From contig OY292280.1 of assembly GCA_958496175.1 (NCBI GenBank), forward strand, positions 8,556,001-8,620,000: a stretch of DNA of 64,000 bases. The letters run 5' to 3'. The position numbers and the translations under genes are program-made. Below are positions 54,831 to 64,000 of this stretch, in pieces. Every line of letters begins with the position of its first letter. Position 1 is the first letter of the stretch. Source of the DNA: Sisyra terminalis. Taxonomy: Eukaryota > Arthropoda > Insecta > Neuroptera > Sisyridae. A model generated the notes under the pieces. It worked only from the letters and a program-made list of their open reading frames with translations, did no database searches and was not told the DNA's origin.

Positions 54831-55104
54831 ATCCCAGTATCATCAATTATTCTATGTTCAAGGGGTACACGATACATCTGAAAACCCCAATGTTTTTTTT
54901 TACTAAGCTGGATATCCTTGAATGAGTATAGTTTAATTGAATTGAGTGTTAATCAAATACGTGAGATCAAGGAACATTTTTACCTCATTTTCAAATCAGC
55001 TATGGATTATTATAGTCACCTACTAAAATATTTTTTTTTTCATTTATAGTTAATTATATTCTCTTTGCTTAGGGTTTGCTTTTGAATTTTGTACAACACG
55101 TTTC

Positions 55105-55140
55105 AGAGGTTTTCCGACTTCTTCAGGTACAATTTAATTA
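55105..55140 (-). ncRNA. Degraded Penelope-type hammerhead-like core
   Basis: On the - strand: CCTGAAGAAGTCGGAAAACC then TCTGAAACGTGTTG, the CTGAAGAAG...GAAACG layout seen in Penelope-like repeats. Stem II is not clean, so this is a weak call. Confidence 0.35.
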
Positions 55141-55199
55141 TTAATAGCACCAATTTTACTTGTCAAATTGGTTTTAAAAGTAGAATATATTTAATTTAA

Positions 55200-55222
55200 G
55201 ATCACTCGGCCACCAGTGGGCG
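55200..55222 (-). mobile_element. SINE head fragment
   Basis: Complement of TGGTGGCCGAGTGATC only; the rest is absent. Confidence 0.5.
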
Positions 55223-55402
55223 ACTAAAATTTTGTACCGTTTTATTGTTCATGGCTTAGATACAACATAAGAGGGGAAAGAAAATATAATTATTTGTAAA
55301 CTAACATTGGAAAAAAACCATCAAAATATTTTTTTTCAAACTTTACTTTATAACGGCAAATTGAATTTTTTGTGGGTAACATGTGAGTATATTTTTGAAG
55401 TA

Positions 55403-55407
<5 letters not shown>

Positions 55408-55458
<51 letters not shown>
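55408..55458. repeat. (TA)n microsatellite
   Basis: Uninterrupted TA repeat of about 25 units. Another short one is at 3652-3675. Confidence 0.95.
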
Positions 55459-55460
<2 letters not shown>

Positions 55461-56361
55461 ATAATATATAAAATATCAATCAGTTCCATTGAAATATGGA
55501 AAATATATTCTCAATTTTTTTTTATCTCTTATTTTAATATCTTCTCAGTATATATGACATAAAGATTATCCAAGAGGATGATGAATCATGCATACCACTA
55601 AATATACCATACTAAATAAACATAGTGCACCTAGTAGACGACAATTCTTGGAAGAGTATTTGTTGATTTCTTTTTAAATCGATTCCCTCATTCTAACATT
55701 CTTTAAAACTATTCTCCTCTTTTTCTTATCTGAAAATTTGATAATTGAAAGTTTATATGAAAAAAAATAAATAATACACAGGATGTTTTGAGTTTCATAA
55801 CTGATTATAATAAAAATTATTTTCTTGTTACTTCTCAATCGAATCGAATTGAATTTTTTCCTATCATTTATTCCAAATGAAAATAGTAGACAGTCTACAT
55901 TGAATCGTGGATAGTGAAAAAGTGTCGGGAAAATATTCCATTGAAATTTTCATTAGATAATAACAAAAATTTTATATTCCTAACTGAATTTCTACTGAAT
56001 TAAGGTAAACATATACGATGAATTGATCTCTTTTTCGTATCTCAATTTTTGAACAACTCCCCACCATTTTTCTCCCACCCCTTGCAAAATATATCTTACA
56101 AAAGCCCCTATAAATGACCAAAAATTTTTAGAATATTTTAAGTAGGGACAAGGAGTAAGATTTGGTATCATAAAACAAAAATTTTTTGAGCAATCAACGA
56201 CTCAAAGTCCAAGCCGAAGTCGAAATTTTTAAAATTTTTAGTGGTTTCATTTCTAAACAATAAACCTAAGAAAAAGTCACTTTTGGAACCTAAAATGGCA
56301 CTAAATTATATTCAAATGAAAGACTGATGATATTGATTGGTATTCATTAGACTTATTCAAA
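55459..56361. other. Intergenic stretch, no gene recognised
   Basis: AT-rich sequence without a recognised family. Confidence 0.4.
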
Positions 56362-57340
56362 AAAATTGATGATTTTTTTTCTTAATTATATCGAAAGTAT
56401 TGTTGAGAATGACAAAAAAAAATCTTGTAAAAGTTTAAGCTCTTAATATTAATATTAAGACGTGCCGCATCGCACATTTCGATTGTCCATTTAAATAACA
56501 TGGGAACAATATTCTCTTGCATTTTGGAATTTTATAGCTCACGTTGGTGACAATATTTCGGAATAACCAAGGTATATTCTTGTAGAAAATTGAACGATCT
56601 ACAAAAAAGATTTCTTAGAAGTTTTTGATATATTTATTTCTTCAAAAGTTATTCGAGGTCAAAGTTGAACTAAAGAGAAATTTTAATATTTTTTAATTTT
56701 TTGACGCAACCATCAATTTTATGAGAAAATTTTAAAGGACACTTTTTGTAGAACACCTTTTTTTCTATAACTTATCTCTATAAAAGTTTTTGATATTTTG
56801 TACAGGTCCTAAGTTATTTAATTAAAATAAAAAAAATAATTTTTATGTTAAAAATGCAATATTTCAGGGAATTTTCAGTTTAATGCAAATAACTTAGGAC
56901 CTGTGAAAAATATCAAAAATTTTTATAGAGATAAGTTATAGAAAAAAAGTGCTCTACAAAAAATGTCCTATAAAATTTTCTCATAAAATTGATGGTTGCG
57001 TCAAAAACTTGAAAAAATATTAAAATTTCTCTTTAGTTCAACTTTGACCTCGAATAATTTTTGAAGAAATAAATATATCAAAAACTTGTACGGCACCTTT
57101 TTTGTAGATCGTTTAATTTTCTACAAGAATATACCTTGGTCATTCCGAAATATTGTCTTAGACGTGAGCTATAAAATTCCAAAGTGCAAGTGAATATTGT
57201 TCCCATGTTATTTAAATGGACAATCAAAATTTGCGATGCGACACCTCTTAATATTAATATTAAGAGCTTAAACTTTCACAGGATTTTTTTTTGTCATTCC
57301 CAACAATATTTTCGATATAATTAAGAAAAAAAAGTTGCCA
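56362..57340. mobile_element. Long hairpin element 4
   Basis: Inverted arms of roughly 460 bases with a ~20-40-base turn near 56850. Landmarks in both arms: AAGCTCTTAATATTAATATT, GCATCGCA, CCATTTAAATAACATGGGAA, the GATCTACAAAAAAG motif and TTCAAAAGTTATTCGAGGTC. Confidence 0.85.
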
Positions 57341-57427
57341 TTTTTTTTTAATCAGTCAAATATACATACAGAGATTGAATTACATCTAATATTTTTATTC
57401 TAGTTAAATAGTAAGGACCTTTTTTTT

Positions 57428-57570
57428 AGTTATTCACTATCGCTTTATAAGAACCAAGGTCCAAAATTTATAAATCGAGAAATATCAAAAATTTGCTCGG
57501 TACGAGGATTGAACTTAATATCTAGCAGTTTTAGAGGGGCCATCTTGACCACTCGGCTACCAGTTGGCTT
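57428..57570 (-). mobile_element. tRNA-derived SINE
   Basis: - strand: CCAACTGGTAGCCGAGTGGT head, box B near 57505-57515 degraded, body to 57428. Confidence 0.8.
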
Positions 57571-58484
57571 ATTAAGGTTTAGTTAATTGTTGTTAAAATT
57601 AAATTTTGGCCTTTTTTCCGGCTTACAATTTTGTACAATTTTCGTTAAAATATTAAACATCCTAAAGCAAAATTTTTTATCATATTATAAAATACAATAT
57701 GTATATATTATATATAAAAACAGATTTACTTATGATTTGGCGCACTAGGGTCAAAAGTTCAAATCTTCCATCAATGAAAATGACTCTTTTTTCTTAAGTG
57801 AATAACATTTGGACTTTTAAAAGAACTAGATTTATATCAAAAATTTCTTTATAACGTAATACTGGTTTCTTTATGTTTTTAATAAATGATTCATGGATAT
57901 TGGTATTCAATTTTATCATATTTATTATGAATACAGTTGGGAACATAAATATTTTGCCAAAGAAATATTTTTCTAATCAAAATGATAAAATTTGAAATTC
58001 CTTTTCAGCCTTTTTAAAAACAATCGCTTTCATTAACTTCGATTTCTGGGAAACCGCATACCCCTCCCCGTTCCCATATTTGATCGATATGGACCGATAT
58101 TTTATTACATTTATAGATTTAATTTATTTAAATTCAGATCTTCGCTCATTTGTGTTGTGAGTGTTGTGACATTCGTTTGCCAATTTCACCACTTCTACAT
58201 TCCAATATTAGCTCAGCTTTTGGAACCTAAAGGGTGGAAAATATAGGGGTGAGTGGGTTTATTTTTTTTATTGATTTTTTGGCAAATTTTATTTTTATTT
58301 TTCTAATACAAGTATTAGTATTAACCTATTAAAATCGTTCATAAGATAAAGTAGACAATTATAGTTTTTAGGGTTTAAATTATTTACAGCATACAATTAA
58401 TAAAGCCTTTGGAATTTTGGGTCAATAATATCGAAAAAATATTGCCTCCTTATCATAACAATCTTATTTAACGTCGTTTCACAA

Positions 58485-58612
58485 TAACTAAGATCTTTAG
58501 CGACTCAAGGGTCATAAAAATTCGTCAATCGAAAATTTGTTTGAAATGAGAATCGATCCCTACACCTATCAATTTTGGAGTGGTCACCTTAACCACTCGG
58601 TCACAAGTAAGC
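58485..58612 (-). mobile_element. tRNA-derived SINE
   Basis: - strand: GCTTACTTGTGACCGAGTGG head, body GACCCTTGAGTCGCTAAAGA. Confidence 0.8.
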
Positions 58613-58644
58613 ATTTTTTTTCCTTCCTTATTATTTTTTTTCGA

Positions 58645-58786
58645 ATACTTAGATCGTTAGCGACTCTAGGGTTGATGAAAATCCACAAAACGTAGAAATT
58701 TCGAAAATTTTCTCGGTCCGAAATTCGAATCTAGCACTTACCAGTTTTGAGGCGGCCACCTTGACTACTCGGCCACCAGTTGGCTG
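58645..58786 (-). mobile_element. tRNA-derived SINE, adjacent to the previous
   Basis: - strand: GCCAACTGGTGGCCGAGTAG head, box B-like region AGATTCGAATTTC, body GAGTCGCTAACGATC. Two SINEs lie 30 bases apart in the same orientation. Confidence 0.82.
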
Positions 58787-59108
58787 ACATAAACAACCAA
58801 CTGTGAAAGGGATTTTCCATTAATTTGATTTTTTTTAACTTGTTTTTGTGAAAATAAAACTCGAACGTTATCGGGAAATCCGAAAGGAAAATCGTTTGTA
58901 TTTACACAAATAGGTACAGTGAATTAAAGAATTTTGGTCATTTTTTTATAACTATTAAGCTTTTAAGCGACTTTTAAGCGTTAATAAAAATTTAGGTCCA
59001 CTAAAATCCATTTAGTTCACTAAGAAATTGATTTAGTCCACTCATTTAGGTCAATCAAAATTAAAACTATAGTTTCTACGAATTGTTAAAAAAAAATTGA
59101 TATCTTTT

Positions 59109-59284
59109 GCCTAGTGATGGCCGAGTGGTCAAGGTGGCCTCTTAAAAATTGGTAAGCTTCGGGTTCGATCTTTTCGTATTGAGAAAATTTTCGATATTTC
59201 TGGATTACAAATTTTTATTCATCCTAGAGTCGCTAATGACATTAAGAGTTATAAAGCGACGATAAGCATCAATTAAAAAAAAAT
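59109..59284 (+). mobile_element. tRNA-derived SINE with best-kept promoter boxes
   Basis: GCCTAGTGATGGCCGAGTGG, box A TGGCCGAGTGGTCAAGG, box B GGGTTCGATCT, body GAGTCGCTAATGACATTAAG, then GTTATAAAGCGACGATAAGC and a poly-A end. Confidence 0.87.
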
Positions 59285-60297
59285 TGTTTATATATTTTAA
59301 ATAATTTGTTTGTAAATAAAAATATGTGTTTTATTGTGAAAAAAAATATTTTTTGGTTTCCAAATTATTTATTTAAAAATTCAATTTATAGAAATTTGTA
59401 GAATGTAGAGCATTAAATGGTTCTTGGAAAGATATAATTGCTGTACAATTCCATAAATATTTTCATTTTAAATCAGTAACTGCTAATATATTTAACAAAG
59501 GAAAGTGTTTAACGAGTATTTCTAAGGGGGTGATATGGTCTTTGTAAAAAAACACGGTCTATTTTTTAATTTTTTTTTACCTTATAAGAAATATTGGTTT
59601 TTATTTAAAATTTTTTATCTTAAACATTCACATTTGACATTCACAAAAGTTATTAAAATTTATAAAAAAAAAATAATAAGATTCAGCCATTATGACGTCA
59701 TTTCCGGTGACCCTTTGGAAAAAAGAGGTATCCGCGTTGATAGCAAAACTCAACATGAGGATCATCCAAATTGAAAAAAATCGTTTTAGTGTAGGTCATA
59801 AAGTAGAACTTGGATAAAGGAAAAAAAAATATAAAATTTGGTTTTTGGTATACTTTTTACTACAAAATTAAAATTAGGGTGAAATTTGCTGTGCATATTT
59901 TGAAATGATTATAATTTAAAAAATATTTCGTCCAAATCCTTGTGAATTGTATCTCAAGACCTGTGTAAAATTTCATCAAAATCGGTTGACTAGTTTTCGA
60001 GAAATCTTTACAACCGACTTGGAAAATACAATTCCGGAAAAATGCGACAATAGACGAGCAGCTGCACTGATAGGGACTGTATCTCCGAAGAAATCTCTAA
60101 AAATCAGCATTTTTTTGGAAAAAACTGGAAATACCCCATAAAAATCAAAGTTTAAATGCTCGCATATTAGTTAGGATTTGGCATAGTCTTCAAAAAAAGT
60201 TTCCGATTCACAAAAATGACTAAAACATTCTTGTAAATTTATATATATATTTTTTTCGGAAAGCTGGAAATACTCCTTAAATGATCATAGTTTAAAC
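59285..60297. other. Intergenic stretch, no gene recognised
   Basis: AT-rich; frames 59535-59774 and 59947-60141 show no domain. Confidence 0.4.
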
Positions 60298-60700
60298 CAG
60301 TGGTTCCCGACCCTATGCCCGCAGGCACCATGGTGCCTGTACGACTCAGGCCCGCCACTGTACGGCCACTTTAAAAGAAGTATTTAAATTTACAATACAA
60401 AGTTATGAAAAAAAATAATATTTAGTCATGAAACAGAGAAATGGGAGAAAAAAGAGAAAATAATTACATTTTTAGAATTTTTCCGGTTGAAATTACATCT
60501 TCTAGGTATAGGTTGGCTTATATTCGTAAAATGTTCTCCAAATTCGATCCAATTACCAAAATTTGTATATTTTTTTGTGCATTTCTTGTATGTATAATTT
60601 GCTATGTCCAACAGTAAATATAACAGAAAAAAAATGATATCCGCCGCTCGATTGGCATTTTAGAAAATGCCCTTGGGAGTAAAAAAGTTGAAAACCCCTG
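60298..60700. mobile_element. hAT-type MITE, 403 bases
   Basis: Ends CAGTGGTTCCCGACC and AAAACCCCTG; flanks GTTTAAAC and GGTTAAAT are a decayed 8-base duplication. A GC-rich patch near the left end (GCCCGCAGGCACCATGGTGC) is itself a palindromic stretch. Confidence 0.78.
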
Positions 60701-60774
60701 GGTTAAATACTCACTTATCGATTCGCATTTGGTATTGTTGATTTCAATAAAAATTTCAGAAAAAATTCAAAATT

Positions 60775-61165
60775 TTATTTAACTATATATAACTAAGAAG
60801 ATAATTCAGGTTATTTCAGATCGTTTTTTTTTATTTAATATTTTTATTATTCAATTAGCTACGTTTCGTTACTAATCGTTACTTCATCAGGCTTCTTGAT
60901 TCACAAAAATAAAATATTTTCAATTCAAATTCAATAAATAAATTTTATTTACTTATAAATTGAATAAATTTTATTTATGAATTTAAATTGAAAATATTTT
61001 ATTTTTGTGAATCAAGAAGCCTGATGAAGTTACGATTAGTAACGAAACGTAGCAAATTGAATAATAAAAATATTAAATAAAAAAAAAAACGATCTGAAAT
61101 AACCTGAATTATCTTGTTATTTAAAAAAATAAGCGTTGAGATCTGCATTTTATCATCTACTATAT
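60775..61165. mobile_element. Family B Penelope-like repeats as a near-perfect palindrome
   Basis: 60775-60950 (-) and 60960-61165 (+) are complementary, meeting in an AT-rich centre near 60955. Each carries CCTGATGAAGTTACGATTAG or its close variant, then TAACGAAACGTAGC. Stem II is GTTAC/GTAAC around GATTA. Confidence 0.8.
61017..61052 (+). ncRNA. Hammerhead-like core, family B
   Basis: CTGATGA, extra A, stem II GTTAC-GATTA-GTAAC, then GAAACG. Stem III and a cleavage strand could not be assigned, so only the core and stem II are supported. Confidence 0.4.
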
Positions 61166-61169
61166 ATAA

Positions 61170-61982
61170 TAGGGTGATTTTTTTTTTGGTCCCATCGTGA
61201 AATTTTGTCGGAAATACCAAAAAAAAAAAATTCTCTGAAAGTTTGAGCCCTTAATATTAATTTTAAGTCCTCTACCAAGACGTGTAAAGATTTCCCATTG
61301 AAAATACACGGAAACTCTGATTTTTATTTTTAAATTTCTATATCTCAGCGGCATTTCATGGGATCGCTTTTACCGAAGATGGTTTTTTCTCAGAATTAAA
61401 CGCTCTACAAAAGTGCCCATTGCGACAAAGTCGTAACGCACACTGGTAAGGTAATACGGGCCACTGAACCTGATTTTTCCATAAAATTCAAGGCATAATA
61501 TCTCGTTTAATATTGATCTTCGCGATTTGGTCTACAAGAACTTTTTTTTAGGAAATAAAATTTTCTACAAGTTTTTTATTTATAATTTTTCCGTAGCTTT
61601 TGTTATTTACGAGATAAATGCAAAAAAAAACGCGAATTTTATGGAAAAATCAGGTTCAGTGGCCCGTACTACCTCACCAGTATGCATTACGACTTTGTCG
61701 CAATGGACACTTTTGTAGAGCGTTTAATTCTGAGAAAAAACCATTTTCGGTAAAAGCGATTCCATGAAATGCCGCTGAAATATAGAAATTTAAAAATAAA
61801 AAATCAGAGTTTCCGTGTATTTTCAATGGGAAATCTTTACACGTCTTGGTCGAGGACTTAAAATTAATATTAAGGGCTCAAACTTTCAGGGAATTTTTTT
61901 TTTTTTGGTATTTCCAACAAAATTTCACAATGGGACCAAAAAAAGTCAAAAAAGTCAAAAAAAGTCTAAAAAAAATCACCCT
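61170..61982. mobile_element. Long hairpin element 5
   Basis: Termini TAGGGTGATTTTTTTT and complement, TA at both edges. Arms about 330-350 bases, landmarks TTGGTCCCATCGTGAAATTT, AATTAAACGCTCTACAAAAG and ATTGCGACAAAGTCGTAACG; turn near 61550. Directly abuts the family B palindrome at 60775-61165. Confidence 0.88.
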
Positions 61983-62692
61983 AATATATAACTATTTTCA
62001 GAATTCTATGATTTATCATTTTTGAACCCCAAACTGGTTAAGGGGAGTACAAAATGATTTTTTCAAATTACGAAAAAAATTTTGGGGTTGCAAAAAAAAA
62101 TGTTAATTTCCGTGGTCCAATATCATAAGTACCTGAACGACAAGTCATTCCACATGGGTCATTAGGTATATAGGTTAATTTATACCGATTATTTTTGGTA
62201 GTATCATCCCAATTCATACTGATTATTAGTGGAGTGATAATCTTGCATTTTATGTTTCAATAATTAGAAAGCAAAACGCTATAGCAAATGTAATTCCGAA
62301 TGTTTCGTATGGAGTAGAGATAAGGTACACTTTATTTACTGATAACATAATCGTATATGACGGCTCTTATCTACTACATATTACACCGAAGGTAGTCAAA
62401 GAGTTCATTTAGGAAATTGGCCCGTTTCGAATCATGTGTTTAGAATGTAGAAATAAATTTGTGATTCAATCGAATTTTCCGACATCATGGCCTATACTTA
62501 AACACTATTTCGATGATTAGGTTAGTGATGTGATCATCTAAAGAAGTATGTTTAGTGGATTAATGATTTCACCTAATTGGAACCTAAATAGAGATAGTGA
62601 TTTGATTGTGAAGTAGTTGTCAATAAAGTTGCGTTTGTTTTAGTTTTGGACGGGTGAGGGATTGTGCAAGGACTTTAAAATTTGGGGCAATA
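61983..62692 (+). other. Upstream region and probable 5' UTR of the LRR gene
   Basis: No repeat recognised. The segment from about 62500 becomes less repetitive and leads directly into the ATG at 62693; no TATA box or start site can be fixed. A TAG at 62641-62643 lies upstream. Confidence 0.4.
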
Positions 62693-62956
62693 ATGCATCG
62701 CGGCTTGGGCTTCAGTTGCGGGACACTAGTTGCGGCGTTCCTGGTTGCAGCAGCCGCTTCCATGATTTGCTACGCGGAAGAACGTTCAATGGTTTTTGGA
62801 ACTCCGCCGGTATTCATCATTCCGAAAAATAAAACCTTCATTCCTAATTTGCACTGTCCAAAAATGTGCACATGTTTCTTCGAAAATTTGGAGTATCTGG
62901 ATGTAGAATGTTCCGGATTAGGACTAACGGAAATCCCAAAATCTTTGGACTCAAAA
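62693..62956 (+). CDS. Leucine-rich-repeat protein, first coding exon (partial)
   Basis: ATG at 62693 opens 88 codons ending in phase 0 at the donor GTAAGA (62957). Starts MHRGLGFSCGTLVAAFLVAA followed by a hydrophobic alanine-rich stretch that looks like a signal peptide (about residues 7-28). Residues 52-75 contain LHCPKMCTCFFENLEYLDVE and C, the cysteine pattern of an LRR N-terminal cap (CPxxCxC with a later Cys), and GLTEIPKSLDSK begins the first leucine-rich repeat. Likely an extracellular or membrane LRR protein. The rest lies beyond the window; subfamily cannot be told. An in-frame GTG at 62654 is a less likely start. Confidence 0.85.
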
Positions 62957-63660
62957 GTAAGATTTTCTTGAAAATTTCCTTAATTTTTTTAAGATTAATT
63001 TTTGCATCCACTTTTCATAAATGGGAACTTATTAATCAACTCCCGGTATTACAATTCCGGAACTCAAATGAATAAAATCTAATGAAAAATCTAGAGATTT
63101 ATGAAATTTTTCGCGAACTCTTTATTATAAATAAAATTTTTAACATTTTGTCTAAGCATCTGCTCCTACTTCATCAACTATCATTAACGTTTTTCTTATA
63201 CAACGACCAAATAACTCTTTATTACAATGGATTTGAAGTTCTACAAAAACGTCCAAATCGATTCTTTTGCGTTTGCGCAATCCGTACAAAACCAATTTCA
63301 AATTGGTGCAAGAACAAATCTAATTCCAATATTGAAAATAAAATTATGGAAAGTTTAGAGCCAATGTATGTAGTGATAACATAAATATGCTAAGTTTGAC
63401 CTGTCAATCGTTGCCATTATTTGCAGGTCCATAAAAGTTAATTAACTTCTGTTGGGATTTATAAATTTAATTAATATATCCTCTTATCTTTAAACACCCC
63501 AATTAAAATATATGGTGTTTTGACTGCAAGTCTTTTAATATTTCATGGAAAATACCATATTCTGCCACAAAAAAATTTAAAATTTGTGTATATAAATAAT
63601 TGGGTTTCCTAAGAATTTATTCGTCATTTGTATCACTAACTTCATAACTCGTGTAAACGT
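62957..63660. other. LRR gene intron, no repeat recognised
   Basis: AT-rich; frame 63082-63384 shows no domain. Confidence 0.45.
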
Positions 63661-63885
63661 AACTTACTACTTATTTGTTTATACAATATATAAAATATCT
63701 TGTGGTCCAATTTATGTAGTATAACTTAATATAATAAAGCATACCTTAAACATAAATTTGAACATAAGTTCAAACAAAAATATTTGTGACGTATTGCCCA
63801 GATACGTATTTCGATTGCCAAGCAATCTTCCTCAGTGGTCATCAAGTAGTTTGGATCACTCCGTAACTGGTTTGTGATGATTCAC
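63660..63885 (-). mobile_element. Penelope-like repeat, family A, left member of terminal pair
   Basis: - strand: ACCAGTTACGGAGTGATCCA, intact hammerhead (listed), TTTGTTTGAACTTATGTTC, tail to about 63660. Confidence 0.7.
63786..63849 (-). ncRNA. Hammerhead ribozyme-like motif, type I, best-preserved copy
   Basis: - strand: stem I ACTTGATGACCA/TGGGCAATACGTCA, core CTGAGGA, stem II GATTGC-TTG-GCAATC (6 perfect pairs), GAAA, stem III ATACGTAT as two pairs with ACGT loop, cleavable C before TGGGC. One extra A before stem II. Confidence 0.6.
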
Positions 63886-63914
63886 ACTCTTATTTTTGAG
63901 GGAATTTTCTTTCA

Positions 63915-64000
63915 TGAATCATCACAAATCAGTCACGGAACGATCCAAACTACTTGATGACCACTGAGGAAGATTGCTTGGCAATCGAAATACGTATCTG
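63915..64000 (+). mobile_element. Penelope-like repeat, family A, right member, cut by the window end
   Basis: CAGTCACGGAACGATCCAAA, CTGAGGA core and perfect stem II, ending at ATACGTATCTG. Faces the copy at 63660-63885 across a 30-base gap. Confidence 0.7.

Noticed and set aside
55408..55458. Possible origin or matrix attachment site
   Set aside because: Simple TA microsatellite; nothing else supports a function.

Overview
The window is AT-rich, intron-rich and repeat-laden eukaryotic nuclear DNA, almost certainly from an insect. The main gene is the insect FoxP transcription factor on the + strand. Its coding exons run from 17845 to 45665, with introns of 81 bases to about 9.4 kb. I assembled the exons by hand. 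Every splice phase closes, and the joined frame is 813 codons including the stop, or 816 with the alternative exon. The start codon is not in the first recognised exon, so the N-terminus lies further 5' or outside the window. A second gene begins at 62693: the first coding exon of a secreted or membrane leucine-rich-repeat protein, which continues beyond the window.

Layout. 1-2712: a ~470-base repeat in tandem with an inverted partner. 3185-4740: two decayed Jockey-type LINE fragments. 7871-9195: a long hairpin element. 10593-10984: a solo LTR with heat-shock elements. 15334-16985: a tandem duplication carrying tRNA-like SINEs, interrupted by a 5'-truncated LINE with a clean target duplication. 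17845-45665: FoxP, its introns packed with SINEs, hAT-type and TA-flanked non-autonomous elements, Penelope-like repeats, long hairpins and a second heat-shock LTR. 45666-62690: intergenic, with a 220-base satellite, a second copy of a 1.6 kb DNA element, two more hairpins and several SINEs. 62693-62956: the LRR exon. The window ends inside another Penelope-like inverted pair.

The FoxP protein has the canonical order: Q-rich N-terminal region, C2H2 zinc finger, leucine zipper, forkhead domain, acidic tail. The last third of the forkhead domain is encoded twice by successive exons (34708-34871 and 35423-35595). Both are entered in phase 0 and left in phase 2, so they are interchangeable. One gives the canonical FoxP recognition helix and wing. 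The other changes a DNA-contacting histidine to threonine and adds an AT-hook-like basic tail.

The most notable non-genic content is (i) a family of about a dozen Penelope-like repeats whose core folds as a type I hammerhead ribozyme, often in head-to-head pairs; (ii) a family of five long hairpin elements sharing short internal motifs although the rest differs; and (iii) two solo LTRs with a heat-shock promoter layout. All calls come from reading the sequence; no database search was run. Insect order was not determined.
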